Assembly: GCA_030696435.1 (NCBI GenBank)
Contig: JAUYSF010000147.1
Span: 1-17,387 of the forward strand
DNA from: Desulfoprunum sp.
Lineage (GTDB): Bacteria > Desulfobacterota > Desulfobulbia > Desulfobulbales > Desulfocapsaceae
Length of the DNA stretch: 17,387 nt
Direction: 5' to 3'
Shown here: piece by piece, positions 1-8,430 of the stretch
How the letters are laid out: each line of letters opens with the position of its first letter
Position numbering within the stretch: position 1 is the stretch's first letter
Position numbers and translations under genes: made by a program
The notes under the pieces: model-generated
Told to the model about the DNA's origin: nothing
What the model saw: the letters and a program-made list of their open reading frames with translations, nothing else
Databases searched by the model: none

Positions 1-379
1 ACCGTGGAATATCGGTATCCAGAATCCCCGGCCGAAGGGGGACAATGATGCGCTTCTTGCAACAGTCAACCTTGGGACGCAGGGGGGCTCGACCTCAGGC
101 GATTATCAGCGCTACTTTATGCAGGACGGCATCCGTTATCATCACCTGCTGAATCCTAGAACGGGCTACCCGGAGAGCCTCTGTCGCAGTGTTACGGTCA
201 TTGCCCCGGAAGCCACTCTGACCGATGCCTTTGCCACAGGCATCTTCATCATGGGGCCGCAGAAGGGCATCGCCGCCCTTGAAAAGTTGGGGCTGGACGG
301 CATCATCGTTGATAAGGATGGTGCAATCCTCGTCACCAAGGGAATCAAGGAACAGGTGCATCTGCTCAAAACGGATTGA
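1..379 (+). CDS. apbE: FAD:protein FMN transferase (ApbE), 3' part only
   Basis: This is the C-terminal part of a flavin transferase; the reading frame is open from base 2 and the 5' end lies outside the window. ApbE proteins move FMN from FAD onto a Thr of target proteins such as NqrB, NqrC or RnfG/RnfD subunits, usually at the periplasmic face. What is visible: a PW-IGIQNPR strand, a TSGDYQRYF segment, the family hallmark HHLLNPRTGYP, and a LTDAFATGIFIMG stretch. In the family the Asp and Thr of the last segment (D-A-x-A-T) help bind Mg2+ and flavin. The end GIIVDKDGAILVTKGIKE matches the usual ApbE C-terminus. The stop is TGA at 377-379, only 41 nt from the end of the convergent kinase gene. 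No obvious terminator lies in that gap. The identification is firm; the partner flavoprotein is not visible here. Confidence 0.9.
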   Translation, partial: PWNIGIQNPRPKGDNDALLATVNLGTQGGSTSGDYQRYFMQDGIRYHHLLNPRTGYPESLCRSVTVIAPEATLTDAFATGIFIMGPQKGIAALEKLGLDGIIVDKDGAILVTKGIKEQVHLLKTD

Positions 380-420
380 TCGCGTGTCCGTTGCCGGCCC
401 AAGTCTTCGGGATTTGACTA

Positions 421-3078
421 TCAGAGTGGTTTCTTTTCATCAAGGACCTCACGGATTGCTTCGGTGAGTTCTTTCATAGAGATGGGTTTTGCCAGACACC
501 TGCGGATGCCGGCCTTGATTGCCTCATCCTCTGATATCAGGGCACTGTAACCAGTGGACAGGATAATCGGCATCTCAGGCCGATGTTGCAAAATCGTCCT
601 TGCCATTTTCTCGCCGGTCAACCCGGGCATTGTGTGATCCAGGATCGCCAGCTGAAAGGCATCTGGCTCGGCAAGAAAACGCTCCAGAGCCACCTTACTG
701 TTTGTCTCGACCGTCACACGATAACCAAGACGTTCAAGAATGGTACGGTACATCTCAACAATCATCACCTCATCATCGACCAAGAGGATATGCTCGGAGC
801 CTGTTGCCAGCTTTTTAAATGAGACCTTTTCTTCAGTTACTGCGGTTTCATGGCTGAGTAAAGGGATGTAAATATGAAATGTCGTTCCAAAGCCGGGCTT
901 GCTCTCCGCAAAAATAGTACCATTATGCTTTTGGACGATACCATGGGTCACTGAGAGTCCCAGGCCGGTGCCTTTTCCCTTCTCTTTGGTGGTAAAATAC
1001 GGATCAAAAATACGCTCTAAGACGTCCTGATCCATACCGCAGCCGGTATCCCCAATGGAGAGGTGCAGGTAAGAACCCGGCTGGAGATGCTGGGTCGTGG
1101 GGGCAGTGGTAATCTCGGCACGGGTTAATTGGATATCGAGGACTCCACCACTCTCCTCCATAGCATGGGATGCGTTGGTACACAGATTCATGAGAACTTG
1201 ATGTATCTGTGTGGGGTCTGTCATGATATAGCCGCATTCCGGGTCAAGTGTTTGTCTGAATTCAATCGTTGTCGGAATTGATGAGCGCAGCAGTTTCATG
1301 GTTTCTTTGATTATGGCCTGGATCTTCAACGGCTGCAGTTCCAATTCCTGCTCTCTGCTGAACAGAAGGATCTGCTGGATCAGTTTTTTCGCACGCTTGC
1401 CCGCCTTGAGGACATTCAACAAATCCTCACGGTTGGCATCCTCCCGTGGTAGATCGCGGATGACCATTTCCGTATAACCCAGGATCGGGGTAAGGATATT
1501 ATTAAAATCATGGGCAATGCCACCGGCCAGGATGCCCATGGACTCCATTCTCTGGGCCTGGTGGAGCTGTTTTTCCAGGACCTCTTTTTGTTCAAAGGTG
1601 CGAATGCGTTCGGCGATCTCGCTCTGGAGTTGGGTATTGGCCTTGACCAGATCTTCCGTGCGTTCGTCCACCCTTCTTTCAAGATCCAACCGGATTTCCA
1701 GCAGTTCCTGATTTTTCTCCAGCAATTCCTGATTCAGTTTACGGAACAGAGTGACGATTATTTCTTTATTGTCTTCCAGGCTTTTTCGGTAAAATCGTTC
1801 CCTCTTGAGCTGTCTCTCAAGAAAATCAATAGAGTGACGGATCTCCCCTTGGATGTTGAGAGAATGTGAAAGAGGAGTGCTGTTCCGGGGAGCCTCTGTT
1901 TCGGCGAGAGCGATTTTGTGGCCATGTCCTCCCATCCGGATCAGCAATACCACAAGGGTGCAGTGATGTACTATGCTCTTACCGCCGGGATACAGAGGGG
2001 CTACCTCTCCTAACGTGTAAAATCCAATCGTTGGCACAGGTAACGGGAGGCAGTCATTAATGGTCTGCCATTCCTCAAAGGCCCGCGTGCCGAAAATATT
2101 TTTTCGGATATCGCAGGAAAAGATAAACGCCAGATCCGCTTTGATCTGCGGGGCCCCGACCAAGGTCGTCCTGATATCGCTGAGCGCCCGCTTTCGGCTT
2201 GATTCGGTAATCTGGATTTTTGCCCCGAGAGGAAGCGGCACAGGAAAACTGATGGAGCCGGACTGCTCGTCATAACCTGTCGGCACCCGTAGGAAATACG
2301 CCTGCTGACCTTCTTCATAGATCGCAAAAGGGTTTTCCGTGGCAGGATGACTATGCGGGCCCAGATACGAGCGGTAGAAATCGAGCGCGGACCTCTCGCC
2401 GATTCGTGTTACCGTATTGTCTTCTGTGGCAGTGATAATGGTAGACTCGCCGATGGGGTTCCAGCTGTTGCACAGGGTATGGGTGTACTCAATGTCACCC
2501 GCCAACAGCAGGATGACCACCGAATCGTGCAATACCCGGTTGCCGAAGAACTGGCTTGTTTTCAGCTCATTGTAATGGTAGCGCTGCAGACCGGACATGC
2601 CGCCGAATATGCCGCAGGAATCTGCCAGCTCCCTGTTCAGATAGGCAATAATGCCAGTATGCTTACCAACCAGACCATCTCCGAAGACGAGGCAGAGCTT
2701 TTCTTTCTGCAAAAGCTTGGCCCTGGCCATACTGACGGCAGTCTTAGCCGCATTTTCCGGGGCGATCGAAACGAATTCACCAAAACCACTGCCCGTTTCC
2801 ACTTGATCAGCACAGATGAGCATGAGGCAGACGGAATCATCGGAAAAACCGGCAACTGAAGAAATCTCTCCGGCGGTACAACAGCCGACAAGATCCATGG
2901 CCGGGAGGCAGGCATATACTTCCTGAAGTAAATCCTGATGATTGAACTCGTCATTGGCAAAAAGAATCCCGACAGTGGGAGTACTCCCAGCAAGCTGGCG
3001 CAGGCATTCCTCCGCTATGGTATGCGCCACATATCGTGCATCGATTCCTTCGCATTGTGCCACGGCAACTTTCAACAT
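421..3078 (-). CDS. FIST-domain hybrid sensor histidine kinase with C-terminal receiver
   Basis: This 885-aa protein has no evident transmembrane segment or signal peptide, so it is probably cytosolic. Residues 1-390 match FIST_N plus FIST_C (CTAGEI near 67-72; FSCDIRKN and IGFYTLGEVAP near 320-361), a sensory module thought to bind small ligands. Residues 410-510 are predicted coiled coil. The kinase core follows: H-box AHDFNN with phospho-acceptor His523, N-box NLCTNASHAM (about 631-640), G1 DTGCGM, F-box FDPYFTTK and G2 GKGTGLGLS. A receiver domain occupies about 762-885, with acidic pair Asp768/Asp769, phospho-acceptor Asp814, Thr842 and Lys864. All catalytic residues look intact. There is no DNA-binding output domain, so a partner regulator is needed or the receiver acts by protein contact. 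The ATG at 3078 has only a weak GGTGG ribosome site. The gene lies 96 nt downstream of the MBL gene on the same strand and could be the last gene of that operon or be transcribed separately. Confidence 0.93.
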   Translation of the reverse strand: MLKVAVAQCEGIDARYVAHTIAEECLRQLAGSTPTVGILFANDEFNHQDLLQEVYACLPAMDLVGCCTAGEISSVAGFSDDSVCLMLICADQVETGSGFGEFVSIAPENAAKTAVSMARAKLLQKEKLCLVFGDGLVGKHTGIIAYLNRELADSCGIFGGMSGLQRYHYNELKTSQFFGNRVLHDSVVILLLAGDIEYTHTLCNSWNPIGESTIITATEDNTVTRIGERSALDFYRSYLGPHSHPATENPFAIYEEGQQAYFLRVPTGYDEQSGSISFPVPLPLGAKIQITESSRKRALSDIRTTLVGAPQIKADLAFIFSCDIRKNIFGTRAFEEWQTINDCLPLPVPTIGFYTLGEVAPLYPGGKSIVHHCTLVVLLIRMGGHGHKIALAETEAPRNSTPLSHSLNIQGEIRHSIDFLERQLKRERFYRKSLEDNKEIIVTLFRKLNQELLEKNQELLEIRLDLERRVDERTEDLVKANTQLQSEIAERIRTFEQKEVLEKQLHQAQRMESMGILAGGIAHDFNNILTPILGYTEMVIRDLPREDANREDLLNVLKAGKRAKKLIQQILLFSREQELELQPLKIQAIIKETMKLLRSSIPTTIEFRQTLDPECGYIMTDPTQIHQVLMNLCTNASHAMEESGGVLDIQLTRAEITTAPTTQHLQPGSYLHLSIGDTGCGMDQDVLERIFDPYFTTKEKGKGTGLGLSVTHGIVQKHNGTIFAESKPGFGTTFHIYIPLLSHETAVTEEKVSFKKLATGSEHILLVDDEVMIVEMYRTILERLGYRVTVETNSKVALERFLAEPDAFQLAILDHTMPGLTGEKMARTILQHRPEMPIILSTGYSALISEDEAIKAGIRRCLAKPISMKELTEAIREVLDEKKPL

Positions 3079-3174
3079 GCGCCCACCACGAGTATGTTGT
3101 TCAGCACCAGGGTAATCGTGCTCTTCAGCATATCATTTCAAGACCGGAAGATGAAGGTTTTCGTCAATCACGGG

Positions 3175-4263
3175 TCAATCTTCCGGCAGCAAAGAGAGTT
3201 TGATTGTGCCCTCACAGCCTATTTCAGGGTATCGTGTTCGGTAGCCATATTGTTCCTGCCATTCCTGACTCTCCCACACTTCATTTTCGTTGCTGCGGTA
3301 ATTGAATACAAGGACTTTTTCCATTCCGCCATATTTGAGTATCCTGGCCACAGCGGCAGAGTCGGGATGGTGAAACTGACTGCCGTTTGTGGAGAGCAGA
3401 TAGGTCGGGCAGTCGATACAGTCAAGGAGCTCTTTTGAGGTATTGTTCTTGCTGCCATGGTGTGGCACCTTGAAGACATCGAGTTGCAGTTTGCCACTGC
3501 TCTCTGCCGTCATGCCTTGAAGATTCTTGAGCAGCAGATCCGGATGGGCATCAGCGGCAAACAGGGCGCGCTTGCCGCCATATTCGAGCAGGAAGGCGAT
3601 ACTCGTGCCGTTCGGCACCGAATTATCACGGGCAAAAGGGGAGTCGGCCAGCTCGTCGATATCGATAACCCCCATTTCCTCGTAGTCTGCAGGAACGGGT
3701 GGCCTTACCTCGACTTCAAGCCCAGGTAAGAGTCCAACCTTTTGGCATTCTTTTTCCCATCTGGGGACGAGTTTTAGGAGTTTGGCTGAGTCCGGCGAAA
3801 GCAATGTCACGTGCATGCCTCCAGCCAGGGAAAGATCACGGTTGCCGCCATCATCCGCCAGTTTGACCGCAGATGTATAGCCGCCAAACCCCTTGTTCCA
3901 TGGCCACTCGCGGGCAATTATGCTGTCTGACAGTTTCTCACCCATCACAGCACCCATTATCTCATCTTGAAGATGATGATAGGCGTTGAACCAAATGTCC
4001 TCAGTTTCAAGACAAAGCGCCTCATCTCCAGCCAGTTTCAGAATGCCTTCAATATGGTCGCGATCGATATGGCTGACTACCAGCAGCTCCAGCCTTCGTT
4101 CCTGCTCGGGCAGTTGGAGTATAAACTCCTTTATCAGGTCCGCCGTACTCTCACGGCCGCCATCGATCAGGATATTATGAAATACTCCGGCACTTCCGTA
4201 GCGGATCCAAAAGCAGTCTCCTTCAGCGGCAGGAAACATGTAGATGTCAAAACAATCTGCCAT
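3175..4263 (-). CDS. ComEC/Rec2-like MBL-fold metallohydrolase (soluble)
   Basis: This is a 362-aa metallo-beta-lactamase-fold protein of the ComEC/Rec2 C-terminal type. The visible motif series is ILIDGG (Asp34), the metal motif S-H65-I-D67-R-D69-H70, FAADAHPD (Asp238/His240), VPHHGSKN (His268/His269) and a late HHPD (298-301). HxDxDH in place of HxHxDH, together with HHGS, is typical of the ComEC family. ComEC-family MBL domains are known or proposed to cut nucleic acid. Unlike competence ComEC there are no membrane helices, so the protein should be cytosolic. A strong GGAGG site lies 7 nt before the ATG (4271-4275). The gene follows the 445-aa gene after 16 nt and is the fifth in the caspase/UDG-like run. 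Inference: it is a possible effector nuclease or signal hydrolase of that module. The substrate cannot be read from sequence. The fold call is secure. Confidence 0.85.
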   Translation of the reverse strand: MADCFDIYMFPAAEGDCFWIRYGSAGVFHNILIDGGRESTADLIKEFILQLPEQERRLELLVVSHIDRDHIEGILKLAGDEALCLETEDIWFNAYHHLQDEIMGAVMGEKLSDSIIAREWPWNKGFGGYTSAVKLADDGGNRDLSLAGGMHVTLLSPDSAKLLKLVPRWEKECQKVGLLPGLEVEVRPPVPADYEEMGVIDIDELADSPFARDNSVPNGTSIAFLLEYGGKRALFAADAHPDLLLKNLQGMTAESSGKLQLDVFKVPHHGSKNNTSKELLDCIDCPTYLLSTNGSQFHHPDSAAVARILKYGGMEKVLVFNYRSNENEVWESQEWQEQYGYRTRYPEIGCEGTIKLSLLPED

Positions 4264-4279
4264 ATGTAGTCCTCCGTGC

Positions 4280-5617
4280 TCATTGGTTTGGGGGCGTATC
4301 CGCCAGAGTCAGCGCCAAAAACACCTGGGACATATCTATGCGCCAAGCAATCGGTAACAACTTGTCAAGCCAGGCCGAGGCTTCGGCATCGCCATCATCC
4401 CTGAACAACCTCAGTCCATTTACCAATAATGACATGCCCTTGGTAAAATACGGCAGACCAAGCCGACAGGCGAGCAGCAAGGCCTTGCGCGCTTCATGGA
4501 CATCGTCTTCATTCTGCTGATGGTCGAGTTTCAGCCAGGCATATTGGATGGCCCCGTCGGGAAGCCAGGGAAACCATTTTTTCAGGTTCTCGATCCACTG
4601 GTGCCATTGTTCTTTTTCAGCATTCCTTTTCTGTTGATCTGAAAGCAGAAGGATATAACCACCCAGAGCGGCGCCAATGGGATTCAGCGACTTTTCAAAG
4701 AGCAGGGTCTCAGCAAGTGATAAATTGAACATGTCGGCAGCCTGGTTCGCAGAGCCACTTGCCAGATAGGCCAGCGGCGCGCTGAGGTAAGGATCCCTGA
4801 TTGCCAGGGAAAATTCCCCTTCAGCGGCGGCCCTTTTTTTTCTGACCGCCAGTTCGACCTCTCCTGGCAGCGCATCGACAACCCAGGGCAGAGGAAGAGA
4901 GAGCAGGCGATTCCGTCGACCGATACTGATGAGAGCATACTTTCTTTCCGGCTCTGCGTTTCTTTCATGGTAGCTCTCTGCAAACCGATAGAGATTCAGT
5001 GCCTCGTCGGAGTAGGCGGGGATTTGTTCTTGACTGTCGCCTCGCACTTCCGCAAACAATCTCTTGCTGTCTTGCAAAGATTGCTCAAGCTTCTGCAAGA
5101 AGGCGGCAGCATCTGCACCTGCGGCATTTCCGACTGTGTGCTTCCAGAGCAGAACCTGGACTTCTTCAGGGCCAGCAAGGTTTCTTTTCCTTGGAGTTGG
5201 TTTCCCGTCCAGCCCAGCCGTAGCATGAGGAGATCGCACATTGAGCAGGCTATCTGCCCAATGTGCTGGAAGCTGCGGGCCGCTCATCTTCATGACATTG
5301 CCGGTAGAATCCTGCCAGCCGAATAAGGCATTTTTCTGGTCGGCTGGCAGCCTGAATGTGACCTCTTCTGTGTGCTTTGCTGTGAGAGTAACTTCTTCAG
5401 AAAGTATTTCTCCTGAGGGCATTCTGACTTCAATCATGTAATTACCAGGAGAAACATTCACCTGGGTAAATGGGACGCCAGCGCCAACCGGGATTGGTAC
5501 GGTCTGTATTTTTTTCGACCTTCCTCCAGCAGGAATATAATAGAGAGCTGCAAGCAAACCATGGATCAGTTCACCACCAGATATTCCACTTTCCATCTTG
5601 AGTTTCAGCGTACTCAT
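4280..5617 (-). CDS. unrecognised protein: beta-sandwich N-terminus plus helical repeat-like C-terminus, coupled to caspase
   Basis: I do not recognise this 445-aa protein as a named family. Residues about 1-95 look like a beta-sandwich of the PEGA or carboxypeptidase-regulatory type (NVSPGNYMIEVRMPSG, then TEEVTFRLP). The middle part (about 100-260) is mixed. Residues about 270-445 are strongly helical and repeat-like, with a conserved-looking pattern of Trp, Pro and Gly (NPIGAALGGYILLLSDQ, WFPWLPDGAIQYAWLKL, GLPYFTKGMSLLVNGL). There is no signal peptide or convincing transmembrane helix. Its ATG overlaps the caspase stop as ATGA (5614-5617), and a strong GGAGG sits 7 nt before it (5625-5629), so translation is probably coupled to the caspase. 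That coupling suggests a direct partner: adaptor, scaffold or substrate of the peptidase. It could instead be a sensor using its helical repeats. The gene itself is secure; its function is unknown. Confidence 0.8.
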   Translation of the reverse strand: MSTLKLKMESGISGGELIHGLLAALYYIPAGGRSKKIQTVPIPVGAGVPFTQVNVSPGNYMIEVRMPSGEILSEEVTLTAKHTEEVTFRLPADQKNALFGWQDSTGNVMKMSGPQLPAHWADSLLNVRSPHATAGLDGKPTPRKRNLAGPEEVQVLLWKHTVGNAAGADAAAFLQKLEQSLQDSKRLFAEVRGDSQEQIPAYSDEALNLYRFAESYHERNAEPERKYALISIGRRNRLLSLPLPWVVDALPGEVELAVRKKRAAAEGEFSLAIRDPYLSAPLAYLASGSANQAADMFNLSLAETLLFEKSLNPIGAALGGYILLLSDQQKRNAEKEQWHQWIENLKKWFPWLPDGAIQYAWLKLDHQQNEDDVHEARKALLLACRLGLPYFTKGMSLLVNGLRLFRDDGDAEASAWLDKLLPIAWRIDMSQVFLALTLADTPPNQ

Positions 5618-6747
5618 TGCTGGTCCTCCAGGATTACCTTCCGGGAGGGAGGTCGTATAAGCACCTTGTCTTTATTGAAGGGAGTTTGATCGGCAAATTC
5701 AGCGGAGAAACGATATTGACCAACCAGGATATCTGTTAGCCAATTTCCCGGCGACGGATCTCTCCTGGCCAAGATGACACCATCATCCGAACACGAAAAA
5801 AAAGCCATGTCGGTTTTCTCTTCGGGCCTACAGGTGACTGTTACCGGTATTTTCGGTGCACCATCAAGATAGTGTAGATAAAAAAGAGGGAGCCTGTTGC
5901 CTTCTGGAGCCTGTCTGGCATCTGGATGTTCCCTGAGCAGAGTGCAAATTGCTTCATGCAGGTTAATCGTGTCCACTCGCCAGGTTTCATCGTCGTTATT
6001 GTTATCGCTACCGCAACCATTCAGCGATTTTAACAGTATCTCGGTAAAAACTGTTTCCCGGCCCGCCCGGCCGAAAGCGGCTTCTCCTGCCAGGGTTGAA
6101 CAGAAGATCGGGCCCTTGCCCGGTGCCTTGGCACTTCCGGCAATTATCTGCCTACCCTCCCCACTGTATTTCAGCAGCAGCGTGCTGGAGACAGACCGGC
6201 AGGAGTCGATAAAATAGCACTGTTGTGAGGCCTTGCACTTTCCCATCCCTGAATGCAGATTGTTTAAGTTCAGGGCCATATCCAGAGGGTCGTCCTGGTC
6301 CTTGCCAAAATCCTGTGGTAAAAGAATGACATCCGTACCGCGTTCAAAACCATGACCGCAGAAAAAAAAGAGCAGCAGATTGTTTTCATTCTCATCGCCC
6401 TTATCTTTCCAGGCCTTGACTGCCTGCTCGACATTTTCCATGGTCGCAATTTTTGGAAGCACCGGACCCGCCAATGCCGGTTGCACCATAAATGGTTGCT
6501 GCTCCCTCTCTGAGACAAGCAAAGAGACGGTCGAGAGTGGCTTGTCCGGATTGGAAAAACGGCTAATGAGCCACTCTGCAATCATTCTGGCTGAATACGG
6601 TGGCGAGGATAGTTGTCCCATCCCTTCACAGTCCGCAAACTTTTCTTCATCACCACCGACAAGATGAGGATAGTAGCCAACCCCGATAACGAGCGCATGG
6701 GTACAGGCACCGGCCTGTTCGCGGCTGAAAACTGAAAATTCACTCAT
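5614..6747 (-). CDS. caspase-like cysteine peptidase (clan CD, C14-like)
   Basis: This 377-aa protein has a caspase fold at the N-terminus and about 75 residues of beta-rich sequence at the C-terminus. Core strand one is HALVIGVGYYPHL. The catalytic His is in FFFCGHGFERG (His132 from the chosen start) and the catalytic Cys is in CYFIDSCRS (Cys183), so the dyad looks intact. The C-terminal segment (about 296-377) resembles a small beta-sandwich like that at the start of the next protein. The open frame begins with a TTG at 6774, but an AAGGAG site (6757-6762) 9 nt before the ATG at 6747 favours the latter, giving MSEFSVF at the N-terminus. Prokaryotic caspase-like peptidases process partner proteins in death and immunity systems. 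There is no signal peptide, so it acts in the cytosol. It is third in the five-gene run, 37 nt after the UDG-like gene, and overlaps its downstream neighbour by 4 nt. The substrate is unknown. Confidence 0.88.
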   Translation of the reverse strand: MSEFSVFSREQAGACTHALVIGVGYYPHLVGGDEEKFADCEGMGQLSSPPYSARMIAEWLISRFSNPDKPLSTVSLLVSEREQQPFMVQPALAGPVLPKIATMENVEQAVKAWKDKGDENENNLLLFFFCGHGFERGTDVILLPQDFGKDQDDPLDMALNLNNLHSGMGKCKASQQCYFIDSCRSVSSTLLLKYSGEGRQIIAGSAKAPGKGPIFCSTLAGEAAFGRAGRETVFTEILLKSLNGCGSDNNNDDETWRVDTINLHEAICTLLREHPDARQAPEGNRLPLFYLHYLDGAPKIPVTVTCRPEEKTDMAFFSCSDDGVILARRDPSPGNWLTDILVGQYRFSAEFADQTPFNKDKVLIRPPSRKVILEDQQ

Positions 6748-6756
6748 AGAGGCCAG

Positions 6757-6762
6757 CTCCTT
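6757..6762 (-). promoter_or_regulatory. ribosome binding site fixing the caspase start
   Basis: AAGGAG on the minus strand, 9 nt before the ATG at 6747. It lies inside the upstream in-frame extension that begins at a TTG (6774), so it argues for the shorter, ATG-initiated protein. Confidence 0.7.
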
Positions 6763-6784
6763 TCCGGAAATCAATTACAGCTTT

Positions 6785-8398
6785 TCATCGCACCTTTCCT
6801 CGTAGCACCTGTTGCACGATGTTTTCCAGATAACCCGGTTCATACCTGGGAGATTGTCCCTTATTGTAAAGACAGCCCTGTCCGGTAAAGTTCCACAGCT
6901 CATTCGTACAGAAATTACACTGTCCCTGGCTCCGTTCCAGGTGGCCGGTTTCTGGGTTGTAAGCAATTGTCAGGCCGTATTCCTCGATCAGGGCGTCGGC
7001 TATCATCTGGTAGGGATCGCAGTAATAGGCCATGATCACGCCCCAGGCCGCAGTGCTGATCTCGCTCCGGATCGGATCTGCTCCTCCGTCAATAGCCACA
7101 GCTGTGATTTCATTGTAGATCTTGTCACTCATCCGGTTTTCTCTTGCCAGAATCGCAACATCCTGGGCAAAATCGGCCTGGAAGGCGGTCCAGGCCACTG
7201 TCGAAAAACGGGCCTGATTTCGGAAATTTTCCGGATAGGAAAAATGCGGACAGATAATCAGCCGGGTCTTGAGAGAATAGCTGCCGATCTCGATAGCCAG
7301 GTATTTTTTGCGGGTACAGGTTTCTTTGAGTAGCTGAAAGATCTCTCTTCCCTCGTAGTCGACATCGATCCAGTTTTTGAAAGAGGCTCCGAACATCTCC
7401 ATGGCACTCCCACCCACAATCACCAGCACGGCCGGCCGGCTCTGGATAATCTGGGAAATGGCAAAGGCCTTGTCGTGCACACATTTACCGGCAATGACAT
7501 CTCTTGGAATATCGTAGACATCGCTCCAGCCCGGCGAGGCGCAGGCCACCATATCGTTTTGCGAAACATCTTCACCAATACGTAAGACGATCTCGCTGGC
7601 AGTCGTTCCAGTCTCCGAATCATCCCCAAGGTGCTCTTTGATATATTGCGACAGTTTCTGTAGAACGGGAATAAAACGCTGGTAGTAGCCGGTTGAGTTT
7701 TTGTTGAGCGGGACATTCGCCGTTTCTGGCATGGCCAGTTTCGCCGCCAGGATATCTCCCTGACGGAATGAAAGGACACCTTTTTCGGGCTCCCGGCGTT
7801 CAACCAGCACGACATAGCGGGCCTCCGGAGTCCAGGCGACTTCCAGTTTTCGTTCGTTTTCTTCATCGGCATAACGAAGAGACAATTCCAGCCAGCGATG
7901 GTTTGTGCAGCGTCTCACTGCCGTAAGCCAGCCATCCCTTTCGGCAACTATTTCCGTACCGGAAACGATCGATTCTCTGATAAATTCCAGATCAAAGCTC
8001 TCTTGATAGATCGTCTGGAAACGGTAGTAATATGCGTAATTCATCGGATCGCTCAAACTCGGGTAGGCCCAGCGTGCCCCTGTGGTGCTTGGAAAATAGG
8101 AAGTCAGATTCGGATTTATGCCGATAGTCATGATGGGGGCCTTGCGACAGCCGTGCATGATCGCCGGTTCAACCGGTTTAGATCCAGTGGCCTGGACATC
8201 CATCAGGCGAAAACTGTGATTGATCATTATCTGCTCGTGGACTTCCCGGAAACGGGCCGGAAATTGTTCCTGCCAGTCAAAGGAAGGATATGGGCCGTAG
8301 GGCAGGATTCCATCCCAGAACCACCCGCAGGAACGGCAGTTTTTCACATCGGTAACCAGCTGAACTTCCAGGGGAGCATCTTCTCTTTGGGGGCACAT
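6785..8398 (-). CDS. uracil-DNA-glycosylase-superfamily protein with Fe-S-type cysteine pattern and large insertion
   Basis: This 537-aa protein appears to contain a divergent UDG-superfamily fold. It has an N-terminal CxxC (Cys21, Cys24 in NCRSCGWF) and a motif-A-like TIGINPN at 91-97, close to the GINPG of Mug/TDG, where the Asn (here Asn95) is catalytic. Further on come Cys286-x19-Cys306 followed by QSRPAVLVIVGGSAMEMF, which resembles the second Fe-S cysteine pair and PxVIVxLGxxA strand of family 4/5 UDGs, and a late ICPHFSYPENF (His385), perhaps the final HP-type motif. About 190 residues separate motif A from Cys286, far more than in normal UDGs. The C-terminus adds a second cluster, CNFC (494, 497) and Cys509. 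An upstream ATG at 8500 would overlap the previous gene by 70 nt. The GAGGT site just before 8398 supports the shorter protein. Activity on DNA is inference. It might bind rather than excise bases. Confidence 0.55.
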   Translation of the reverse strand: MCPQREDAPLEVQLVTDVKNCRSCGWFWDGILPYGPYPSFDWQEQFPARFREVHEQIMINHSFRLMDVQATGSKPVEPAIMHGCRKAPIMTIGINPNLTSYFPSTTGARWAYPSLSDPMNYAYYYRFQTIYQESFDLEFIRESIVSGTEIVAERDGWLTAVRRCTNHRWLELSLRYADEENERKLEVAWTPEARYVVLVERREPEKGVLSFRQGDILAAKLAMPETANVPLNKNSTGYYQRFIPVLQKLSQYIKEHLGDDSETGTTASEIVLRIGEDVSQNDMVACASPGWSDVYDIPRDVIAGKCVHDKAFAISQIIQSRPAVLVIVGGSAMEMFGASFKNWIDVDYEGREIFQLLKETCTRKKYLAIEIGSYSLKTRLIICPHFSYPENFRNQARFSTVAWTAFQADFAQDVAILARENRMSDKIYNEITAVAIDGGADPIRSEISTAAWGVIMAYYCDPYQMIADALIEEYGLTIAYNPETGHLERSQGQCNFCTNELWNFTGQGCLYNKGQSPRYEPGYLENIVQQVLRGKVR

Positions 8399-8402
8399 GA
8401 TG

Positions 8403-8407
8403 ACCTC
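8403..8407 (-). promoter_or_regulatory. ribosome binding site fixing the UDG-like start
   Basis: GAGGT on the minus strand, 4 nt before the ATG at 8398. It sits in the 32-nt gap after the stop of the preceding gene (8431) and decides against the longer start at 8500, which would overlap that gene. Confidence 0.65.
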
Positions 8408-8430
8408 GCAGACGATTATGGGTTGAGAGG

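Noticed and set aside
2347..2859. Plus-strand open frame of 170 codons
   Set aside because: Antisense to the FIST domain of the kinase, whose sequence is clearly conserved. It is a shadow frame.
3079..3174. Small inverted repeat AGCAC...GTGCT before the kinase gene
   Set aside because: Only a 5-bp stem with a 10-nt loop and no T-run; too weak to call a terminator separating the kinase from the operon.
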